Below are positions 6,935-13,163 of a stretch of DNA of 14,328 nucleotides, one piece after another. Source of the DNA: Hydrocurvibacter sp036169815. Its GTDB lineage: Bacteria; Campylobacterota; Campylobacteria; Campylobacterales; Sulfurimonadaceae. Numbering within the stretch: the first letter of the stretch is position 1; each line of letters opens with the position of its first letter. The DNA lies in assembly GCA_036169815.1 (NCBI GenBank), contig JAVHOA010000058.1, forward strand, positions 1 to 14,328, in the 5' to 3' direction. The notes under the pieces were generated by a model. The model was not told the DNA's origin, searched no databases, and saw nothing but the letters and a program-made list of their open reading frames with translations. The translations under genes were made by a program, and so were the position numbers.

Positions 6935-8146
6935 TTGAAGAAAAAAGTAGTAGTGATTGGCGGTGGATATGGCGGTTTGCGGGCGATAGAGTTTTTGGCA
7001 AAACAGGAAAATATCGAGATAACACTGATAGATAAAAACCCTTATCACTATTTGCAAACGGAGGCGTATGGCTATATTGCAGGGCGTTTTGATATTCATG
7101 AAATCGCCATCGATCTTGCAACATGGTGTGAGGGCTTTAAAAAAAATGTGCAGTTTATCTATGAAAAAGTGCTTACAATCGATACGCAAGATCAGTTTGT
7201 CCATACTCAAGAGCAAATGGTTTATTACGATTATCTCATCGTCGCCTCAGGAGCGCAAACAAACTTTTTCTCTTTTATTGCGGGTCTAAGAGAAAACAGT
7301 TATGGGGTGAAAAACCTTATGCGTGCATATAATTTCAGAAAAGAGTTCGAAGATCTTATCTATAAAAATTTACAAGATGAAGAGATTAACGACTCTGCAA
7401 GTGAAATCAATCTCGCCATTGGTGGCGCGGGTTTGAGTGGTGTCGAAGTGGCGGCTGAAATGGCGTATGTCATCAAAAGTTATGCAAAAACCCTCGGTGA
7501 GCGAGCAAAGATGATCAAGATAGTCCTTATCGATGCTAGTGAGACTATTTTGCCAGGGATGAGTCCTTATATCATTAAAAATACTCACGCAAGACTTGAA
7601 AAACTTGGAGTGCGTATTTTAACAAGCGCGTTTATAAGCCATGTCGATACAACCACCATTAGCTTTAAAAATGGCGATGTTTTGGATTATCATTTTATGA
7701 TTTTCACAGGCGGAATTAAAGCGGCTTCTGTTCACACAAAACAAGAGGGCGCACTCAATAGAATCAACCAATATCAAGCAGATAAAGAGCTCAATATTTG
7801 CAATACTAAAAATGTTTTTGCCATTGGTGATTGCGTGGAGATGAAAGATAAAAATGCCAAACTCTTGCCGCCAACAGCACAAATAGCTGAAAAAAGTGCG
7901 GAGTATGTCGCAGACACGATTCGTATGCGAATCTTGGGAAAACACACGCAGGCGTTTGATGCCAATGTGAGTGGAGTTTTTGTTGCTCTTGGTGGAAAAT
8001 ATGCGGTTGGAGAGCTATTTGGCTGGATGAAAGTGAAAGGTTATGGGGCGTATTTACTCAAAAAAGCGATTACGTATGCTTACTTTTTAGGATTGCACCT
8101 ACGCATTAATGCGGGGTACAAAAATAGAATCAAGTCCGATCAGTAA
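6935..8146 (+). CDS. Type II NADH dehydrogenase-like FAD oxidoreductase
   Basis: This 403-residue flavoprotein fits the NDH-2 family, single-subunit, non-proton-pumping enzymes that pass electrons from NADH to membrane quinone. It has the FAD-binding GGGYGG (9-14), the NADH-binding GGAGLSG (163-169), the second FAD motif FAIGDC (295-300), and LPPTAQIAEKSAEYV, matching the NDH-2 quinone-site pattern AQxAxQ with K in place of Q. Sulfide:quinone reductase is less likely because its redox cysteines are not in the expected contexts. There is no transmembrane helix, and the C terminus is basic and aromatic, consistent with peripheral membrane binding. The start is TTG: an in-frame stop at 6908-6910 and no ATG in between leave no better choice. 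It ends 18 bases before the convergent lipoprotein gene, with a terminator between. Confidence 0.9.
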   Translation: MKKKVVVIGGGYGGLRAIEFLAKQENIEITLIDKNPYHYLQTEAYGYIAGRFDIHEIAIDLATWCEGFKKNVQFIYEKVLTIDTQDQFVHTQEQMVYYDYLIVASGAQTNFFSFIAGLRENSYGVKNLMRAYNFRKEFEDLIYKNLQDEEINDSASEINLAIGGAGLSGVEVAAEMAYVIKSYAKTLGERAKMIKIVLIDASETILPGMSPYIIKNTHARLEKLGVRILTSAFISHVDTTTISFKNGDVLDYHFMIFTGGIKAASVHTKQEGALNRINQYQADKELNICNTKNVFAIGDCVEMKDKNAKLLPPTAQIAEKSAEYVADTIRMRILGKHTQAFDANVSGVFVALGGKYAVGELFGWMKVKGYGAYLLKKAITYAYFLGLHLRINAGYKNRIKSDQ

Positions 8147-8149
8147 TCC

Positions 8150-8175
8150 ACTCTTAAACTTACTTTAGAGTTTTT
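8150..8175 (+). terminator. Rho-independent terminator of the NADH dehydrogenase gene
   Basis: ACTCT (8150-8154), a bulged T and AAA (8156-8158) pair with TTT (8164-8166) and AGAGT (8167-8171) around a 5-base loop, followed by a run of five T (8171-8175). It overlaps the last codons of the convergent lipoprotein gene. No T-run exists in the opposite direction, so it acts for the plus strand only. Confidence 0.75.
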
Positions 8176-8989
8176 CTTGGGTGAGTTGGAGGGAAAGATC
8201 ACTGTAGATATGTGCTTTTTTTATGTAGTGTGCAGAGTTTTGTGCGCTGTGCTCTAAGAGTTTTATTTTTTGGTTGAGCTGGATTATTTTTGCATTGATA
8301 GAGTTTTTATTTTCATCTATTTTTATTTTATCTGAGCTTTGCGCAGGCTCTTTGCTAAAACCCACAAAGCTTTTTGCACTCGCAAAATAGTCTCCCGTTG
8401 TATCAAGCGCATCTGCAATGGCTTGGGTGGTTGCTGCCATCATGGTTGTTGAAGAGGAAATTTTTTCTAAAGCAATCTCAAGGTTTTGTGCATCGCTAAG
8501 TAACTGCGTGTCTGCAAAAGTTGCCAGTGCGGCTAAATCTTGCGTGTTTGTTTCATCTGCTTTGCTTGCATCAATCTTTGCAAATTTTTCAAGAAAGCTT
8601 GCCGAACTTTTTTTGTATTGTGCTAGAGCATCGGCTGCACCGCCGAGATTGAGCGCAGTTTTGGAGATGAGTTTGGTCGTGTTTGAGACCTCTCCTGCGT
8701 AAGGAAGCGGAATATAACGCACAATATTGCTAATGTAAACGCTCGATTTTATCATGGCAGCGTAGTTGTTCACTGTTATTTTCATCGCCGAGATAAAACC
8801 ATCAAACGCATCCATATCTTTTCTCTCTTCTTGGAGTAAAGTGGCTACATGTTTGAGCGCATCATAGCTGTAAGTGTTAAGTTGTTTGCTTGTAAGCGCA
8901 GGCGTTTTTGGGCATTGTGGCACCGTGGCTTGGGGCGTACAACCCGCGAATAAAAGAGCCAAAAGAAGCGTGAGAACTGTTTTTTTCAT
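8165..8989 (-). CDS. Predicted lipoprotein of unknown function
   Basis: The 274-residue protein starts with a basic MKKT, a hydrophobic stretch and a clear lipobox LFAGC with the lipidated cysteine at residue 17, so it should be processed by the lipoprotein signal peptidase and anchored to a membrane, facing the periplasm. The mature part is rich in Ala, Ser, Lys and Thr, looks mostly helical, and ends in a likely coiled coil (about 215-270: KIKIDENKNSINAKIIQLNQ and on). I recognise no domain. The ATG at 8989 is preceded by AAGGA at a good distance. A perfect TATAAT box 25 bases upstream suggests its own promoter, although the gene is also downstream of the signalling operon on the same strand. 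The palindrome variant at 8845-8854 lies in its signal-proximal region. Confidence 0.8.
   Translation of the reverse strand: MKKTVLTLLLALLFAGCTPQATVPQCPKTPALTSKQLNTYSYDALKHVATLLQEERKDMDAFDGFISAMKITVNNYAAMIKSSVYISNIVRYIPLPYAGEVSNTTKLISKTALNLGGAADALAQYKKSSASFLEKFAKIDASKADETNTQDLAALATFADTQLLSDAQNLEIALEKISSSTTMMAATTQAIADALDTTGDYFASAKSFVGFSKEPAQSSDKIKIDENKNSINAKIIQLNQKIKLLEHSAQNSAHYIKKAHIYSDLSLQLTQEKL
8845..8854. repeat. Most diverged palindrome variant CTACATGTTT
   Basis: Only the core TACATGT is kept. It lies inside the lipoprotein gene, read K-H-V-A on the minus strand. On its own it would not be noticed, and it may be chance. Confidence 0.3.
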
Positions 8990-9013
8990 AGAATTTTCCT
9001 TAATATGGGCGAA

Positions 9014-9019
9014 ATTATA
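9014..9019 (-). promoter_or_regulatory. Putative -10 box (TATAAT) of the lipoprotein gene
   Basis: On the minus strand TATAAT is a perfect -10 hexamer, preceded by TGGA (close to an extended -10) and followed about 25 bases later by the lipoprotein ATG. A start site near 9006 would leave a short leader containing AAGGA. The hexamer 17 bases upstream (ATCCAA) is not a consensus -35, which is common in Campylobacterota promoters. Confidence 0.55.
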
Positions 9020-9045
9020 TCCAAGTCAAGAGGCTATTGGATATA
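9016..9045. repeat. 9-bp inverted repeat overlapping the -10 box
   Basis: TATATCCAA (9016-9024) and TTGGATATA (9037-9045) are perfect inverted repeats separated by 12 bases. The dyad covers the stop of the small histidine kinase gene and most of the lipoprotein -10 box. It could be an operator, or a weak hairpin ending the signalling operon. There is no good T-run after it on the minus strand, which favours an operator or mRNA-end role. Confidence 0.55.
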
Positions 9046-9756
9046 TCTTAAATTATCCAGATCACCGCTTGGAATTTCTATGAGAAAACGAGAACCGTTT
9101 TCAATAGATTCATACGCAAGTGCTCCGCCAAACTCCTGTTCGATGATAATTTTGGCTACATGTAAGCCTATCCCAAACCCATCCCCAGATTTTTTTGTCG
9201 AAAAATTGGGTTCAAATATTTTTGATCTGATGGCTTTAGGTACGCCACCAGCTCTGTCTTGGATACTAAAATAGTAATTGTTTTGAAACATGCTTACATG
9301 TAAGGAGATTTCTCTTGTTTTAATATGTGGATTTTGCACATAGGCATCTTTTGCATTAGTAATAAGATTGACTAAAACTTCGCGTAAATCATGATAAAAA
9401 CCGATGATTTTAAATTGTTGTGATGGAAACTCCACATTTAAGGTGATATTCTCGTTTTTGAGTTGCTCATCGAAAAAATTTTGAAGAGTCTTTAAGAGGT
9501 CATTGATACAAAAAAGCTCTTTGCGTTTTTGGATTTTTCCTAAATCTAAAAGACTTTTTAGTACATCTGACATTCGTTGCACCTGATCAGAAATAGTTTG
9601 CGCACTTTTGAGAATCTCTTTTGAATCTACATTTTCCTGTAAACTCGCCTGTACGATAAGATTCATTGCTTCTACGCTAATTAGGTTGAGTGGCTGTCTC
9701 CATTGGTGTGCGACGACACGCAACGCTTCAATAGCTTCTGACCTGTTATGATTCAT
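9034..9756 (-). CDS. Small soluble histidine kinase (HQWRQPLN type)
   Basis: This 240-residue protein is only a kinase core: a HisKA-like dimerisation helix with the phospho-acceptor H17 in AHQWRQPLN, then a GHKL ATPase domain with N134 in LVNLITNAKDA, DRAGG (167-171), FEPNFSTK (181-188) and GDGFGIGL (191-198). No sensor, PAS or membrane segment precedes the histidine, so it must receive its signal through a partner. Its start overlaps the end of the REC-GGDEF-EAL gene by 11 bases, and GAGGA lies at a suitable distance upstream. The receiver domain of that protein, or the OmpR-type regulator one gene further up, is the likely partner (inference). It contains one exact and one near-exact palindrome copy. 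It is the last gene of the operon. Confidence 0.93.
   Translation of the reverse strand: MNHNRSEAIEALRVVAHQWRQPLNLISVEAMNLIVQASLQENVDSKEILKSAQTISDQVQRMSDVLKSLLDLGKIQKRKELFCINDLLKTLQNFFDEQLKNENITLNVEFPSQQFKIIGFYHDLREVLVNLITNAKDAYVQNPHIKTREISLHVSMFQNNYYFSIQDRAGGVPKAIRSKIFEPNFSTKKSGDGFGIGLHVAKIIIEQEFGGALAYESIENGSRFLIEIPSGDLDNLRYIQ
9155..9168. repeat. Palindrome variant GGCTACATGTAAGCC
   Basis: One base is missing from the left arm (CTACATGTAAG instead of CTTACATGTAAG), but the flanks GGC/GCC stay complementary. Inside the small histidine kinase gene, read G-L-H-V-A on the minus strand. Confidence 0.6.
9293..9304. repeat. Palindrome copy 3, core CTTACATGTAAG (exact)
   Basis: Exact 12-bp copy inside the small histidine kinase gene, 138 bases from the variant at 9155. 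On the minus strand it is read in a different phase, L-H-V-S, so the conserved unit is the DNA, not the peptide. Confidence 0.85.
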
Positions 9757-11326
9757 TGGAATCCTCTTCTTTTATCTCAAAAGGGTGTGCGAGGGCATAG
9801 CCTTGGATGATATCGATATCCAAAGATTTTGCAATGGCGAGTTTTTGAGTATCTTCAATCTTTGCTGCTATGACTTTGGTACCAATGAGGTGCATAAGAG
9901 AGATAATCTTTTGAACATTTTTTATAGCTTCTAATTTCTCCTCAATCATAGTCAAAAGTGTAGGGTGCAGCTTTATATAATCAGGTTGCACGCTAATGAG
10001 CCGATACAGATCAACTCCTCCAAGCCCAACTTCTCTAAGTATGATTTTATAGCCGAGTTCTTTGAGTGCATCAAGAAGAGAAAATGGCTCTTCAAGATTG
10101 GTAGATAAAGCAGAAGCGGCAACCTCAAACCCTATTTGTGTTGGATTGATGTTGTAGCGCTCTGCCCAAAAATTTGTGTATTGAAAGAGCGATTTATCAT
10201 GGATATCTTCATCACAAAGTGTGATGACAAGCAGGGCATCGTAAGGTTCTACGGCGTGTTTCCGTGCAAAAATATTTTTGATTACGGCTCTTGTGATCAT
10301 CGAAAGCTGGTGGGTGTTTTCTGCAACATTTAAAAAACTATGTGGTTCAAAAATGGTTTCATTCTCTTTGATTCGCACATAAGAGTTATAAAACTCTATC
10401 GTGTCTGTGTCAAGATGAAATGCAGGTTGCAAATAGGCGATAATATCATTGTTTTCTACGGCATTGTAGAGCATTCTCATGATAGATTGGGCATTGACTA
10501 CCGTTAAATACTCTCTTCCTTGCGTGATATTTACTGTAATGGTAGAATTGACGATAATGCCATCTTCAAAAAGATGAAAATATTTGGCAACTAAGGTCAT
10601 ATCATTTGCGAGATTTTTCGCAAAATCCATTGTGCTATGTTGTAAAAGAAGCGCTAATTCATCTTTGGCAACTTTATAAAAAGTAGCATCATTTTCACCG
10701 CAAAGATTTTGCAAACTGCTGCACAGTTCGTAGAGATATTTGTTCGCATACTCCTCTCCTACGAGATTATAAATATGTAAAAGATGGTTAATTTTTATCT
10801 TCATAAGGATAGTGGTATCGCTTGTGTGTTTGTTTAAAAAAGCATCCAAATCAGGCATGATATTGCACCCTGTCACAGGGTCTATGTGGCTTTCCCCAAT
10901 GCTATCTTCTGCTTTGTTAAAGATTTTTTCTAGGGTTGAAAAGAGTTTTGGCATGGAGAGTGGCTTGAGCAGATATGCTTGCACTTCAAGCGCAATAGCT
11001 TCTGACATAAACTCAGCTTCATCATGCGCCGAGAGAATGATAATGGGTTCTTCAGGCACAAGTGTACGAATCTCTTTTATAAGTGTTAAACCCCCTTTTT
11101 TTGGGAGTTCAAGGTCTGTGATGACAAGAGTAAAGGGATTGTTTTTTTTAAGATGCTCACCAAAGAGTTCAAGCGCTTCTTTGCCATCATCTGCAGTGAT
11201 ACAATTTAAAAAAAAAGGTTTGAGTAGTTTGCTCAAAGACAAAACAAGTTCTCTATCATCATCAACAATCAAGATGGAGCGAGCATCTCGTCCCTCTTGA
11301 AGATGTTGTAACTGTTTAATCATCAC
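9746..11326 (-). CDS. Response regulator with degenerate GGDEF and EAL domains
   Basis: This 526-residue protein has three parts. A receiver domain (about 15-135) has DDD at 22-24, phospho-acceptor D71 and K121. A GGDEF-like domain (about 145-280) begins with DPVTG, but its active-site motif reads AKDEL (220-224). An EAL-like domain (about 285-515) has NSYVR (314-318) for EALxR, LREVGLG (430-436) for the metal-binding DDFG segment, and AAKIED where AEGVE-type glutamate is expected. E401 and K452 remain. It should therefore neither make nor cleave c-di-GMP, and may act as a phosphorylation-controlled binding or scaffold protein. Translation could start at GTG 11326 or ATG 11323; the latter is 8 bases after AAGGG and is the likelier. 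It overlaps both neighbours by 11 bases (8 upstream if ATG 11323 is used). Confidence 0.92.
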   Translation of the reverse strand: MMIKQLQHLQEGRDARSILIVDDDRELVLSLSKLLKPFFLNCITADDGKEALELFGEHLKKNNPFTLVITDLELPKKGGLTLIKEIRTLVPEEPIIILSAHDEAEFMSEAIALEVQAYLLKPLSMPKLFSTLEKIFNKAEDSIGESHIDPVTGCNIMPDLDAFLNKHTSDTTILMKIKINHLLHIYNLVGEEYANKYLYELCSSLQNLCGENDATFYKVAKDELALLLQHSTMDFAKNLANDMTLVAKYFHLFEDGIIVNSTITVNITQGREYLTVVNAQSIMRMLYNAVENNDIIAYLQPAFHLDTDTIEFYNSYVRIKENETIFEPHSFLNVAENTHQLSMITRAVIKNIFARKHAVEPYDALLVITLCDEDIHDKSLFQYTNFWAERYNINPTQIGFEVAASALSTNLEEPFSLLDALKELGYKIILREVGLGGVDLYRLISVQPDYIKLHPTLLTMIEEKLEAIKNVQKIISLMHLIGTKVIAAKIEDTQKLAIAKSLDIDIIQGYALAHPFEIKEEDSNES

Positions 11327-11996
11327 TTTTTCCCTTCATGATATATCCAAATCCTCGCATGTTTTCTATAAGTTCTTCTTGAAGTTTACGACGCACCCGA
11401 TTGACTAAAGAGCGGATAGTTGCATCCTCGGCATACTCGCCGTTCCAAATAAAAGAGCGAATATTTTCTTCAGAAATCACTTCACCCAAATTGCTTACAA
11501 ATAGCATAATGAGTGCATTTTCTCGTTTGGTAAACTTTTGCACTATATCGTCATAATATAGAAGATTTGTTTCTTTATTGAAAATATAGTGTTTGCTCAG
11601 TTTGATAAGCGGATTATACTCTGGTTTCGCACTTTGAGGCGATGTTGCTGTGAGATGTTTGATACGCACCTCTAACTCTTTGAGATTGAAAGGTTTTTTA
11701 AGATAATCACTGCATCCAAACGAAAAGGCATCGCTAATGTACTCGATATCATGATACGCACTAATAACTATTTTTGGAGCTTCGGGATAGCGTTTGGCTA
11801 TTGCTTTTAAGCACTCTAAACCTCCTACAACTGGCGTATTGATATCGAGTATATAAAAATCATAACGGGTATTTTCTATAGTATCTAAAACATCTTTTCC
11901 ATTGTCAAAATAATCTACACAGTAACCAGAGTTTAAAAGATAGGTGCGAATAGAACGTGACAATAAAAACTCATCTTCTAAAAGTAATACTTTCAT
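11316..11996 (-). CDS. OmpR/PhoB-type response regulator
   Basis: The 226-residue protein has a receiver domain (1-118) with EDE at 7-9, phospho-acceptor D51 in ILDINTP, S79 and K101 in KKPF, followed by a winged-helix trans_reg_C domain (about 130-222) with TKRENALIMLF, IRSFIWNG, the recognition helix ATIRSLVNRVRRKL and the terminal hairpin GFGYIM. It should bind DNA as a dimer and is the only transcription factor of the signalling operon. Its ATG overlaps the stop of the REC-histidine kinase gene by four bases (ATGA on the minus strand), so that kinase is its most likely phosphodonor. AGAGAG precedes the start. Domains and length are normal. Targets are unknown; the dyad before the lipoprotein gene is one place to look. 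Confidence 0.95.
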   Translation of the reverse strand: MKVLLLEDEFLLSRSIRTYLLNSGYCVDYFDNGKDVLDTIENTRYDFYILDINTPVVGGLECLKAIAKRYPEAPKIVISAYHDIEYISDAFSFGCSDYLKKPFNLKELEVRIKHLTATSPQSAKPEYNPLIKLSKHYIFNKETNLLYYDDIVQKFTKRENALIMLFVSNLGEVISEENIRSFIWNGEYAEDATIRSLVNRVRRKLQEELIENMRGFGYIMKGKSDD

Positions 11997-13153
11997 CTCT
12001 CTTTGCTCTCTTTTGTGTTTGAAATAGTAGTGGAGCTGTTAAAAATGTAGCGAAATGATGTCCCGCGCAGTTGCGAAGATCCTATTTTTATAGTAACATT
12101 TTCCTCTTCGCATATCTGCGCAACGATGCCAAGTCCAAGTCCATAGCCGCCTTTGTGTTTAGACTCTCTGTAAAATCGCTCAAAAATCTTCTTTTTATCT
12201 TGAATAACTGGACCATGGTTGCGTATCTCAAAAAAGAGATTTTCATTTTCCATACCAATAATGATATTGATATCGCTTGGACGAGTTGCGTATTTGATGG
12301 CGTTTGAGAGGGTGTTATCGACCAAACGTGTAAGTTTGAGCTCACTAAACTCTATAAAAGGGAGGTTGCTTTGCCCAACAACGAGTGAAATAGTGAGTTC
12401 ATTGACTTCAGCGATACAACTAAAATAGTTTTTGTGCGCCATTATAAACGCCACAAGATCAATACTTGTTTTATTTTCAGGCATGCGTGTATGTTTCATA
12501 AGATAGGTCATATCTTCATAACTGTTTTGGATAATTCTACTTCCCGCTTCTATGGCATTGAGCGATTCGTTTTCAATGCCATGCATCCGTAAGAGGTCGA
12601 TATTTGTGATGATAATGGCAAGAGGCGTGTAAATCTCATGGATTGCATCTTTTAAAAATTGGTCTTGATTTGCTAAGAGACGCAATGCATAGGCTTCGGA
12701 TTCTTTTAAAAGTTTTTGGCTTTTTTCAAGCTCTACGTCATAGTCCATCTTTTTTAAAATTTCTATAAGCAAGGCAATAAGGAGATGGTTTTGAAGTGGT
12801 TTAAGCAAAAATCCATCTATTTTACACTGAATTGAGTCTATAAAAACAGTGCGCTCCTCAGTACCTGAGATGGCAATGACGCGCTGTTTTGGATCTATCT
12901 TTTTAAGCTTACATGTAAGCTCTATGCCGCTTTGTGCACCAAGATTGATATCTGTGAGCACTAAAATCTGTGAGGATTTTTTCTCTCTTTTATAAATAGT
13001 AAACGCTTTTTTGGCAGTTGAAGCAGTAAAAACAGTTTTGAAAAATCGAGCAAGCAAACGCTCTAAAGCCTCGCCAAGCACATCTTCATCTTCAACAATC
13101 AGAAGACTTTTGTTTTGTGCCAACTCTTTTAAAAGTGTTATATTTTGATCCAT
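11993..13153 (-). CDS. Cytoplasmic REC-histidine kinase hybrid
   Basis: In this 386-residue protein an N-terminal receiver domain (about 14-130; EDED 21-24, phospho-acceptor D68 in LTDINLG, K118) is joined by a helical linker (about 135-165) to a HisKA domain with H172 in IHEIYTPLAI and a GHKL ATPase with N284 (DNTLSNAIKYA), FERFYRE, and the G2 box GYGLGLG (336-342). The G1 box reads NHGPV instead of the usual DxGxG, so the ATP-adenine aspartate is replaced. No membrane segment or sensor domain is present; the kinase is probably controlled by phosphorylation of its own receiver. GGGAG precedes the ATG, 10 bases after the stop of the EAL gene. It ends in an ATGA overlap with the OmpR-type gene. 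One exact palindrome copy lies in the receiver, read L-T-C-K. Confidence 0.93.
   Translation of the reverse strand: MDQNITLLKELAQNKSLLIVEDEDVLGEALERLLARFFKTVFTASTAKKAFTIYKREKKSSQILVLTDINLGAQSGIELTCKLKKIDPKQRVIAISGTEERTVFIDSIQCKIDGFLLKPLQNHLLIALLIEILKKMDYDVELEKSQKLLKESEAYALRLLANQDQFLKDAIHEIYTPLAIIITNIDLLRMHGIENESLNAIEAGSRIIQNSYEDMTYLMKHTRMPENKTSIDLVAFIMAHKNYFSCIAEVNELTISLVVGQSNLPFIEFSELKLTRLVDNTLSNAIKYATRPSDINIIIGMENENLFFEIRNHGPVIQDKKKIFERFYRESKHKGGYGLGLGIVAQICEEENVTIKIGSSQLRGTSFRYIFNSSTTISNTKESKER
12906..12921. repeat. Palindrome copy 4, core CTTACATGTAAG (exact)
   Basis: AGCTTACATGTAAGCT is a 16-bp perfect palindrome within the receiver-domain region of the REC-histidine kinase gene, read E-L-T-C-K-L on the minus strand. 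Confidence 0.85.
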
Positions 13154-13163
13154 CTACTCCCTT

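Noticed and set aside
6692..7216. 174-codon minus-strand open frame over the regulator-NADH dehydrogenase junction
   Set aside because: It is opposite conserved coding sequence on both sides, with AT-rich low-complexity hydrophobic content and no domain.
9020..9030. TTGACT on the minus strand as a -35 box for the lipoprotein promoter
   Set aside because: It is only four bases from TATAAT, far too close for a -35 element.
243..12921. The repeated palindrome as a CRISPR array or transcription terminator set
   Set aside because: Spacing is irregular over kilobases, copies lie within genes, and no T-runs follow them.
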